Origin: Micromonospora cabrerizensis
GTDB lineage: Bacteria; Actinomycetota; Actinomycetes; Mycobacteriales; Micromonosporaceae
Direction of reading: 5' to 3'
NCBI RefSeq assembly: GCF_022230955.1
Contig: NZ_JAKKFI010000049.1
Coordinates: 62,001 to 126,000 of the forward strand
Length of the DNA stretch: 64,000 nt
The position numbers were made by a program, and so were the translations under genes. Below are positions 34,257-41,043 of the stretch, piece after piece. The notes beneath the pieces are model-generated. The model did no database searches. It was not told where the DNA came from and saw only the letters and a list, made by a program, of their open reading frames with translations. The stretch's first letter is position 1. Every line of letters starts with the position of its first letter.

Positions 34257-35317
34257 CCTGGACGCCCCGACGTCGGGTGCTGCTCGTGGGCCTGCTGGCG
34301 TTGCTGGCCGGGCCGCTGCTGCCGAGCGTCGGCAGGTGGGTGGCGGGGGCGACCTGGACCTGGGGGCAGCGGTTCTGCGACCTGCCGCTGCCCGGTGTGC
34401 TCTCGACCTGCGCCGACGTGCGCCCGGGGGCGTTCGTGCTGCCCCTGCTGTCCGTGCTGCTCGTGACCCTGGCCGCCCTGGCGGCGCTCTGGTTCGGCGC
34501 GGTCTGGTGTATGCGCCCGGTCCGTGACCTCGTCGGACCGATCGGGCACCTCGGCCCGCAGAACCTCGGTCACCGGATCCGGCCGCGCGGCGCGGACGAG
34601 CTGGCCCAGCTCTCGCGCGCTATCGACGAGATGATGGAACGCGTCTCCGCCGGGTACGAGGGGCAGCGGCGGTTCGCCGCGAACGCCTCGCACGAGCTGC
34701 GGACGCCGCTGGCGGTGCAGCGGACGCTCATCGAAGTCGGCATGGCCCAGGCGCTCACCGGTGAGCAGTTGGAGCTGTTGACCGGTCAGCTGCTGGAGAC
34801 CAACGAACGCAACGAGCGGCTGATCGAGGGCCTGCTCGCGCTCAGCGAGAGCGACCAGGGCCTGCGCTCGCGGATCCCGCAGCGGCTGGACACGCTCGTC
34901 GAGGCGGTGCTCGCCGGGTACCAGGACCGGGCCCGGGAGGCCGGCGTCGCCATCGACACCCATCTCGCGCCCCGGGTCGTCGTCGGCGAGCGGGTGCTGC
35001 TGGAACGCCTGGTCACCAACCTGGTGGAGAACGGGATCAAGTACAACCGGCGCGGCGGCTCGCTGACCGTCACGGTGGGCGGCGCGCCCGCGCTGTCCGT
35101 GGTCAACACCGGTCAGCCCGTGCCGGCCGAGGCGGTGGCCGGTCTCTTCGAGCCGTTCCGCCGGCTCGCCCGGGACCGCACCTCGCAGGGCGGGGGCGCC
35201 GGCCTGGGGCTGGCCATCGCCCGCTCGATCACCCAGGCGCACGACGGCATCATCGCGGCCCGGCCCGCCGAGTACGGCGGTCTGCGGGTCGACGTCCAAC
35301 TACCCAATGTGACCTAG
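34253..35317 (+). CDS. Sensor histidine kinase (VanS-like by context)
   Basis: In this 354-residue membrane kinase, span 1 is at about residues 8-27 and span 2 at 61-85, separated by a short outside loop of ~35 residues with C42 and C53. A HAMP-like segment, the H-box H147 (ANASHELRTPLAVQRT), the N-box NLVENGIKYN and the G-box GAGLGLAIARSI follow. The short sensor loop resembles the actinobacterial VanS type, where the antibiotic itself is bound. GTG at 34253 overlaps the regulator stop. A 72-base gap follows, which may contain a regulated promoter. Confidence 0.9.
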   Translation: MTWTPRRRVLLVGLLALLAGPLLPSVGRWVAGATWTWGQRFCDLPLPGVLSTCADVRPGAFVLPLLSVLLVTLAALAALWFGAVWCMRPVRDLVGPIGHLGPQNLGHRIRPRGADELAQLSRAIDEMMERVSAGYEGQRRFAANASHELRTPLAVQRTLIEVGMAQALTGEQLELLTGQLLETNERNERLIEGLLALSESDQGLRSRIPQRLDTLVEAVLAGYQDRAREAGVAIDTHLAPRVVVGERVLLERLVTNLVENGIKYNRRGGSLTVTVGGAPALSVVNTGQPVPAEAVAGLFEPFRRLARDRTSQGGGAGLGLAIARSITQAHDGIIAARPAEYGGLRVDVQLPNVT

Positions 35318-35389
35318 CGCTCCACCCACCTCCCGGGGTCCCGCGTACCGCTGGATCCCGCCTGTGGTGTGCCCGAAAGGAGAAAGACG

Positions 35390-36415
35390 ATGTCACACAC
35401 CGTTGGCCAGGTTCGGGCCGATGTCGAGGAGGCCGCCCGCTGGCTGGCCGGCCGGGTCGTCCGTACACCCGTGCTGCGGTCCCCGGTGATCGACGGTCTG
35501 GCCGGGGCTCGCATCCTGCTCAAGGCCGAGAACCTCCAGAACGGCGGCTCGTACAAGATGCGGGGCGCGCTGCGGGCGGTCGGCCGGCTCGCCGCGGCCG
35601 GCCACACCGGGGTGATCGCGCAGAGTACCGGCAACCACGCCATCGCGGTGGCGTTGGCGGCCCGGGAGCACGGCCTGGCGGCCACCGTGGTGCTGCCGGT
35701 CGACGCGGCGTCGACGAAGGTCGAGCGGGCCCGCGCGGCGGGGGCGCGGGTGGTGCTCGCCGGCACCGACGTCGCGGAGCGGGTGGCGGTGGTCGACGCA
35801 CTCCACGACGAGAGCGGTCAGCCGGTCGTCGACGCGTACGACCACCCGGACGTCATCGCCGGGCAGGGCACGGCGAGCCTGGAGCTGATCGAGGAGGCGG
35901 AACGCGCGGGCACACCGCTGGACGCGCTGGTCGTACCGGTCGGTGGTGGTGGCGGGGTGGCCGGCGCGTGCCTGGCCGCCGCCGGCAGGGGCATCGAGGT
36001 GTACGGCGTGGAACCGGTCGGTTGTGACTCGCTCGCCCGCAGCCTGGCGGCGGGTGTCCGCGTCCCGGTCACGCCGGCGCCCACGATCGCGGACGGGCTG
36101 CGGCCGTCCTGTGTGGGTGAGCTGCCGTTCGCCATCGTGCGTGACGTGTTGCGCGGGGTCGTCCGGGTCGACGACGACGAGATCGGGGCGGCGTTCCGGC
36201 TGATCCTGATGGAGCTCAGGGTGCTCGCTGAGCCCTCCGGTGCGGCCGGTCTGGCCGGCGCGCTCCGGCTCGCCGGTGAGGAGCACGTCGGCCCCGGCCG
36301 GCGGCGGACGGTCGGCGTGGTGCTGACCGGTGGAAACGTGGAGGCGTCCCTGGTGGCCAGGTTGTCCAACCAGCGGCCCGCCACGGTGACGACTGTCGAG
36401 GGGATGGCGGCGTGA
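35390..36415 (+). CDS. Fold-type-II PLP enzyme: serine racemase / threonine dehydratase-like
   Basis: The 341-residue enzyme is of the threonine-dehydratase/serine-racemase family. The PLP lysine is K56 in GGSYKMRGA, the phosphate-binding glycine loop is VPVGGGGGVAGA, and the substrate loop is QSTGNHA. In the racemases I recall, the residue before GNH is Ser (S84 in human enzyme) and in plain dehydratases it is Ala; here it is Thr (T80), so either activity is possible. ATG at 35390 has AAGGAGAAAG upstream. Its stop overlaps the ligase start (GTGA), so it is tightly bound to cell-wall precursor genes, which favours making D-Ser (or another D-amino acid) for the ligase. Confidence 0.82.
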   Translation: MSHTVGQVRADVEEAARWLAGRVVRTPVLRSPVIDGLAGARILLKAENLQNGGSYKMRGALRAVGRLAAAGHTGVIAQSTGNHAIAVALAAREHGLAATVVLPVDAASTKVERARAAGARVVLAGTDVAERVAVVDALHDESGQPVVDAYDHPDVIAGQGTASLELIEEAERAGTPLDALVVPVGGGGGVAGACLAAAGRGIEVYGVEPVGCDSLARSLAAGVRVPVTPAPTIADGLRPSCVGELPFAIVRDVLRGVVRVDDDEIGAAFRLILMELRVLAEPSGAAGLAGALRLAGEEHVGPGRRRTVGVVLTGGNVEASLVARLSNQRPATVTTVEGMAA

Positions 36416-37542
36416 GCGCGCCCGTTCGGATCGGAATCCTGTTCGGTGGACCGTCGGCGGAGCACGAGGTGTCCTGCGCGTCCGCGCTCGGGGTGGCCCG
36501 TGCGCTCGCCGGCGGCGGGTACCGAACGGTCGCCATCGGTGTCACCCGCAGCGGTGGTTTCCGGCTGCTGCCCGACGCGCTGCTGACCGAGTTGCGCGAC
36601 CGGCCGGCCGGTGCGCGGGCCATCGACGACCGCCTGGTGGTGTCCGGGCCGTCCGTCGAGCTGCGGGCCGGACCGCGTCCCGGCGTGGTGCAGGTGTCCG
36701 CCGGAAACGCCCCCGGCGCGGTGCACGCCGAGCTGGACGTGGTCTTCCCCGTGCTGCACGGCCCGTTCGGTGAGGACGGTGTGGTGCAGGGGCTGTTGGA
36801 GTCGTTGAACGTGCCGTACGTGGGCTGCGGCATCCTCGCCTCGGCGGTCGGCATGAACAAGGTGGCGATGAAGCGGGCGCTGCGCGCCGAGGGCATCCCG
36901 GTCACCCCGTACGTCTCTTTCGACGCGCACACCTACCGGGCGGCCGACGACCCGGAGAAGCTGGTCGTCGGGCTGCGCCGGCCGCTCTTCGTGAAGCCGG
37001 CCAGCATGGGTTCCTCGATCGGCATCTCCCGCGTCGGCGAGGGCGACGACCTGGCCGCCGCCGTGGAGGAGGCGCTGCGCCACGACCAGCTCGTCCTGGT
37101 CGAGCAGGGGGTCACCGGGCGCGAGTTGGAGTGCGCGGTTCTGGGTGGCTGGCGCCCCGAGGCGTCGGCGGTGGGCGAGGTGCAGGTCGCCGGCGGATGG
37201 TTCGACTACCAGCAGAAGTACTTCGGCGACAGCGATCCGATGATCGTCCCCGCCGTTCTGCCGGACGAGGTGACCGACCGGGTTCGGGAGCTGTCCCTGC
37301 GGGCGTTCGCCGCGATCGGCGGCTGGGGCCTGGCCCGGGTGGACTTCTTCTACGACGAGACGACCGGTGAGGTGTACGTCAACGAGCTGAACACCATGCC
37401 CGGCTTCACCGCGCACTCGATGTACCCGAAGGTGTGGGAGGCCGTCGGCGTCGGCTACCGGGAGGTGGTGGACCGCCTCGTCGAGCTGGCCCGCGTCCGG
37501 CACGCCGAACGGCCAGCCACGACGGTGGGCAGCACCCGATGA
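36412..37542 (+). CDS. D-alanine--D-X ligase (D-Ala-D-Ala or D-Ala-D-Ser type)
   Basis: The 376-residue ATP-grasp ligase makes the terminal dipeptide of peptidoglycan precursors. Active-site features are E17 (SAEHEVS), K195 and the loop VKPASMGSSIG, the omega-loop pair K269-Y270 (FDYQQKYFGDSD) and the metal site NELNTMPGFTAHS. The Lys-Tyr pair occurs in D-Ala-D-Ala and in VanC-type D-Ser ligases, whereas VanA/VanB D-lactate ligases have a His-containing loop. No vanH-like dehydrogenase is nearby. GTG at 36412 overlaps the PLP gene stop and the ATGA at its own end overlaps vanX. Confidence 0.93.
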   Translation: MSAPVRIGILFGGPSAEHEVSCASALGVARALAGGGYRTVAIGVTRSGGFRLLPDALLTELRDRPAGARAIDDRLVVSGPSVELRAGPRPGVVQVSAGNAPGAVHAELDVVFPVLHGPFGEDGVVQGLLESLNVPYVGCGILASAVGMNKVAMKRALRAEGIPVTPYVSFDAHTYRAADDPEKLVVGLRRPLFVKPASMGSSIGISRVGEGDDLAAAVEEALRHDQLVLVEQGVTGRELECAVLGGWRPEASAVGEVQVAGGWFDYQQKYFGDSDPMIVPAVLPDEVTDRVRELSLRAFAAIGGWGLARVDFFYDETTGEVYVNELNTMPGFTAHSMYPKVWEAVGVGYREVVDRLVELARVRHAERPATTVGSTR

Positions 37543-38216
37543 TCCTGCTCTCCGATCCCCGGGTGGCCGCCGTGCCCAGCACCGACGACGGCGACCCGCT
37601 GGTGGACCTGCGTGACCTGCCGGAGCTGCGCCTCGACGGCCGCGCGGCCGACCCCGCCGGGGCGTACGCCAGGCTGCGCGCCGGAGTCGTGGACCGCCTG
37701 CTGGCCGCGCAGCGTGACCTGCCCGCCGGCCTGCGCCTGCTGGTCGTCGAGGGTTACCGCCCGTACCAGGCGCAGTTGGCAATCTTCACGGGCTACCGGG
37801 ACGAGCTGAGCCGACGCCACCCGGACTGGTCGCCGCAGCGACTGCACCGGGAGACCACCAAGTTCGTCTCGCCGGTCGACGTGGCCCCGCACAGCACCGG
37901 CGGGGCCGTGGACCTGACACTGTGCACCGACGACGGCGTGGAGCTGGACCTGGGCACGGCCATCGACGCGACCCCGGAGGACAGTGCCGACGCCTGCTTC
38001 ACCGACGCGCCCACGATCGGTCGCGCCGCCCGCCGACACCGGCAGCTCCTGGCGGAGGCCCTCGGCGGTGCGGGCATGGTGAACTACCCGACCGAGTGGT
38101 GGCACTGGTCGTACGGGGACCGTTACTGGGCGCTGATCACCGGAGCGCCGCGCACCCGGTACGGGCCGGTCGACCTGGCCGTCGCACGATCGATACCCGT
38201 CCCGGCTGAACGGTAG
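37539..38216 (+). CDS. vanX: VanX-type D-Ala-D-Ala dipeptidase
   Basis: The 225-residue zinc dipeptidase is of the VanX family and removes D-Ala-D-Ala. All VanX active-site residues are present: R74 (EGYRPYQ), zinc ligands H118 and D125 (HSTGGAVDLTL), the general base E186 and the third ligand H189 (EWWHWSYG). No signal peptide is present, so it acts in the cytoplasm like VanX. ATG at 37539 overlaps the ligase stop (ATGA). Its presence makes sense only if the cell replaces D-Ala-D-Ala with another ending, so it is the strongest sign that the ligase makes a modified dipeptide. Confidence 0.9.
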   Translation: MILLSDPRVAAVPSTDDGDPLVDLRDLPELRLDGRAADPAGAYARLRAGVVDRLLAAQRDLPAGLRLLVVEGYRPYQAQLAIFTGYRDELSRRHPDWSPQRLHRETTKFVSPVDVAPHSTGGAVDLTLCTDDGVELDLGTAIDATPEDSADACFTDAPTIGRAARRHRQLLAEALGGAGMVNYPTEWWHWSYGDRYWALITGAPRTRYGPVDLAVARSIPVPAER

Positions 38217-38273
38217 GGCGCTCCCGCCCGTACCAGGGGAGGAAGGACACCACCGAGGACGGGAGTGACGGCG

Positions 38274-38945
38274 ATGAGGGTGCAGCGCAGGCACGTGCTG
38301 GCGGCGACCGTGGCGGTCGTCGCCGCGGCGGGTGTGGCGGTGGGGACCAGCTTCGGGTTCGCCGGCACCACCCCGGCACGGTCGTCCGTCTGCTCCGGTT
38401 CGGTCACGTTCTCGGCGGAGGGCGGTGCACCGGCCGCCACCAGCGACCGTTTCCCGGTGGGTACCCGGTTGCGCGTGACCAACCTGGACAACAACCGGGC
38501 TGCCACGGTGACCGTGACCGGCCCGTCGGGCAGTTGTGTGCTGCTCAACGCCTCCGCCATGGAGCTGGTCCGGGAGCCGGGTAAGAACGTGATCCGTCGC
38601 AACGTGGTGGAGCGGCTGGACGGGGCGGCACCGGTCGGGCAGCCCCCCGCCGGCACGATGCGTCCGGGCGTCGCGTCTCCCGGCGCGCCGGGTCCGGCAC
38701 CCAGCTCGGTCTGCTCGGGGCCGATCACCTTCTTCGCCGAGGTGGGGGCGCCGGCGGCGACCAGTGGGCAGTTCCCGGTGGGCACCCGACTGAAGGTGAC
38801 CAACCTGGACAACAACCGGGCGACGACGGTGACGGTGACCGGCCCGTCAGGCAGTTGTGTGCTGCTCAACGACGCCGCGATGGCGCAGATCCGTGAGCCG
38901 GGCAAGAACCTCGTCCGCCGTAACACGGTCGAGGTGGTCCGCTGA
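38274..38945 (+). CDS. Secreted protein with two near-identical domains
   Basis: The 223-residue exported protein has a signal peptide (MRVQRRHVLAATVAVVAAAG) followed by two ~75-residue copies of one domain. Shared segments are FPVGTRLRVTNLDNNRA versus FPVGTRLKVTNLDNNRA, then TVTVTGPSGSCVLLN and EPGKN. The pattern GTxLxVTNLxNxxxxxVxV resembles the double-psi beta-barrel of RlpA/expansin-like proteins, which would suggest cell-wall binding. A Pro-rich linker joins the copies. ATG at 38274 is preferred over GTG at 38265. It lies 57 bases after vanX on the same strand and may be co-transcribed. Confidence 0.82.
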   Translation: MRVQRRHVLAATVAVVAAAGVAVGTSFGFAGTTPARSSVCSGSVTFSAEGGAPAATSDRFPVGTRLRVTNLDNNRAATVTVTGPSGSCVLLNASAMELVREPGKNVIRRNVVERLDGAAPVGQPPAGTMRPGVASPGAPGPAPSSVCSGPITFFAEVGAPAATSGQFPVGTRLKVTNLDNNRATTVTVTGPSGSCVLLNDAAMAQIREPGKNLVRRNTVEVVR

Positions 38946-38955
38946 TGCCTGCGCC

Positions 38956-40197
38956 TCAGTCGGCCGGCCAGGTGCCGTCGTCGCGGACCCGGGCCGGCGC
39001 GCGGCCCAGCAGCAGAGTCGTCAGCGCGCTGTCGATGGAGTCGCCGAGGAACCACTCGCCGGCCTGATCGAGCGCGAAGACCCGGCCACGCTCGTCCACC
39101 GCGAGGATGCTGTCCTGTTGCTCGGTGCCGATCGGGAAGAGGCGTACGCCGAGGACCGCCCCGAAGTCCGCGAGGGTGTCGGCGGTGTGGGCGACGGTGT
39201 GCGGGCGGATGTCGAAACGGGAGACCCACACCTGTTCGCCCCGCCCGCGCCGCGCGCCGACCAGGCTCGGGAACGCGGTCAACGCCTCCACGGCGGCGGG
39301 AAAGACCGTGTGCTGGTGGGTCAGCCCTGACACGGCGGTGACGTCCCGCACGGCTGCGGCGGCCATGATCTGGTCCCCGATGTGCGGTCGCCACCCGGCC
39401 GCGACCAGCGCGTTGGCGACCTCCGCCGGAAACCGCCCCGGATCGGGGTCGGTGGCCGCCGGAGCACGCCAGGGCTCGGTGTACGCCCGAGCCGACTCCG
39501 GCAGGACGTTGGCGCGCACCAGGAAGGTGATGCACGAGTCGCAGGGCAGCTCGGCGGCTCCACCGGCCGGGTCACCCGGCTCCCGGATCCGGAAGATCTC
39601 GAACCGGGCGCCCTCCAGCAGCGCCGCCGCCTCGGCCCGACCCATCGGCGCGATGCCCTCGGCGGCCCGGCGGTGGTCGTACTCGTGCAGGACGTCGGAG
39701 ACGACGATCAGCTCGGCGTGCGCCTCCCCGCCCCGGACCAGGTCGCCCGCGGGTAGCTCGTCCAGGTAGCTGCGGACCAGCGGGTGATGGTTCAGCGGGA
39801 CGTCGGCCCTGGTGCCCTGGGCGGTCCAGATCCGGCCGTCGAGCGCCAGGTGGGCGGCGGTGTTCGGGGTGGCGGCCCGATGGATCTCATGGGCCAGCAG
39901 ACTCGACGGGTCGACGGTGCGGGGAGCGGCCGGCCCGGTGGGACGGCTGCGTCGGTACAGGTCCGCCACCACATCGCTCGGCACCCGCGGCCAGGTGGTG
40001 ACATTGCCGGTCTGCTTGTCGATGACCGTCGTCGGCAGGTCCCCGGGGACCGTACGCACCTCGGTGGGCACGACGGACGTGATGACGAAGCCGAGGTCGA
40101 ACTCGTCGACCATCGCTGTGCACTCGTGCCCGAGGCGCTGCGAGTCGCGGCGGGCCCAGGTGGCCGCGAGCTGCTCGGCCTGTTGACGGTCGATCAC
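38956..40197 (-). CDS. YwqJ-like deaminase / SUKH-3 fusion protein
   Basis: The 413-residue protein belongs to polymorphic-toxin biology. Residues 1-85 resemble the small N-terminal domain (YrhB/Imm35-like) often found before such modules. Residues ~95-235 form a deaminase with H160-A-E162 (GGEAHAELIV) and the zinc cysteines C219/C222 (PCDSCITF). Residues ~255-400 look like a SUKH-3 immunity domain (FPAEVANALVAAGWRPHIGD, WVSRFDIRPH, FPIGTEQQDSILAVDERGRV). Whether it acts as toxin, immunity or both is unclear. It is divergent from the YbaB-like gene, with 79 bases between starts. Confidence 0.85.
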   Translation of the reverse strand: MIDRQQAEQLAATWARRDSQRLGHECTAMVDEFDLGFVITSVVPTEVRTVPGDLPTTVIDKQTGNVTTWPRVPSDVVADLYRRSRPTGPAAPRTVDPSSLLAHEIHRAATPNTAAHLALDGRIWTAQGTRADVPLNHHPLVRSYLDELPAGDLVRGGEAHAELIVVSDVLHEYDHRRAAEGIAPMGRAEAAALLEGARFEIFRIREPGDPAGGAAELPCDSCITFLVRANVLPESARAYTEPWRAPAATDPDPGRFPAEVANALVAAGWRPHIGDQIMAAAAVRDVTAVSGLTHQHTVFPAAVEALTAFPSLVGARRGRGEQVWVSRFDIRPHTVAHTADTLADFGAVLGVRLFPIGTEQQDSILAVDERGRVFALDQAGEWFLGDSIDSALTTLLLGRAPARVRDDGTWPAD

Positions 40198-40276
40198 GCA
40201 CTGAAACTACCGGACTACACGGATCGATGGCAGCCGGTATGGTGCTGCTCTACCGACGGTGACGGGAGGGGCGGTC

Positions 40277-40699
40277 GTGAGCGAACACGTGGACCGGCAC
40301 GCCAACCGCGATTTACGGGCCCGCTTCGACGACGTGTACGGGCAATATCAGCAGCTCAGGTCCGGTTTGGACACCCTGCAGACGAGGCTCGCCGAGCTGC
40401 GGGTGACCCGCCGGTCCGCCGACGGGCAGGTCACCGCCACCGTGGGCGCCCGCGGCGAGGTCATCCAGGTCGAGCTGACGCCCGCCGTCTACCGCGAGCG
40501 GGACGCCGGGGCGCTCGGCCGGAAAATCACCGAAACGGTCCGGGCCGCCGCGACCGCCGCCACCGACGCCACCCGTGACCTCGTCGCCGAGGCCATGCCG
40601 GCCGGTAGTGGGTCGACGGACTTCCTGCGCACCGGCGACTACGCGGCCCTGCTCGGCCGGGCCGACGCGGTGCTCGGCAGGCGTGAGGGGACGGCATGA
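40277..40699 (+). CDS. YbaB/EbfC-family DNA-binding protein
   Basis: The 140-residue YbaB-like protein has a coiled N-terminus ([20 protein letters not shown]) and the conserved core [20 protein letters not shown], then a helical C-terminus. Such proteins often precede WXG100-type toxin genes in actinobacteria. GTG at 40277 follows GGGAGGGG; a GTG six codons upstream is possible. One TTA codon lies at 40313-40315. The stop overlaps the next gene (ATGA). Confidence 0.85.
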   Translation: MSEHVDRHANRDLRARFDDVYGQYQQLRSGLDTLQTRLAELRVTRRSADGQVTATVGARGEVIQVELTPAVYRERDAGALGRKITETVRAAATAATDATRDLVAEAMPAGSGSTDFLRTGDYAALLGRADAVLGRREGTA

Positions 40700-41028
40700 C
40701 CGACGGGCAGCTCTGGCTCGATCCGTCCCGGGCGCGTCGCGGCGGCGCCGACCTGGCGCTCGCCGGCGAGGCGGTCACGGCCCGTCGAGCAACGGAAGGC
40801 GGTGCGATCGAGGCCGCCAGCGGTGCCCGGCCATGGGGTCGTGACGACATCGGCGCCGCGTTCGAGCGCAACTACCGCACGATCGAGCAGACCGTGCTGC
40901 GGGCCTGGGCGGGCGTCGGGCACCAGCTCACCGAGTTGGGCGGCGACGTGGTCCGCGCGGTCGACGCGAGCGTGCAGACCGACGGGGCCAGCGCCGCCCG
41001 GTTCGGTCGGGTCACCGACCAGCGCTGA
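40696..41028 (+). CDS. WXG100/ESX-type small helical protein
   Basis: The 110-residue protein is predicted to be almost all helix, with no signal peptide. The pattern [20 protein letters not shown], the central [18 protein letters not shown] and [20 protein letters not shown] suggest the ESX/WXG100-like fold that leads polymorphic toxins to type VII secretion. The exact WxG triad is replaced by PWGRDD, so the assignment is by pattern and position. ATGA overlap with the YbaB-like gene and a 15-base gap to the toxin make an operon. Confidence 0.78.
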   Translation: MTDGQLWLDPSRARRGGADLALAGEAVTARRATEGGAIEAASGARPWGRDDIGAAFERNYRTIEQTVLRAWAGVGHQLTELGGDVVRAVDASVQTDGASAARFGRVTDQR

Positions 41029-41043
41029 CGGCCGGCGATCCCG

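Noticed and set aside
33591..38216. Classical VanHAX (D-Ala-D-Lac) cluster
   Set aside because: There is no vanH-like lactate dehydrogenase and the ligase carries the Lys-Tyr omega-loop pair, not the His-containing loop of VanA/VanB.
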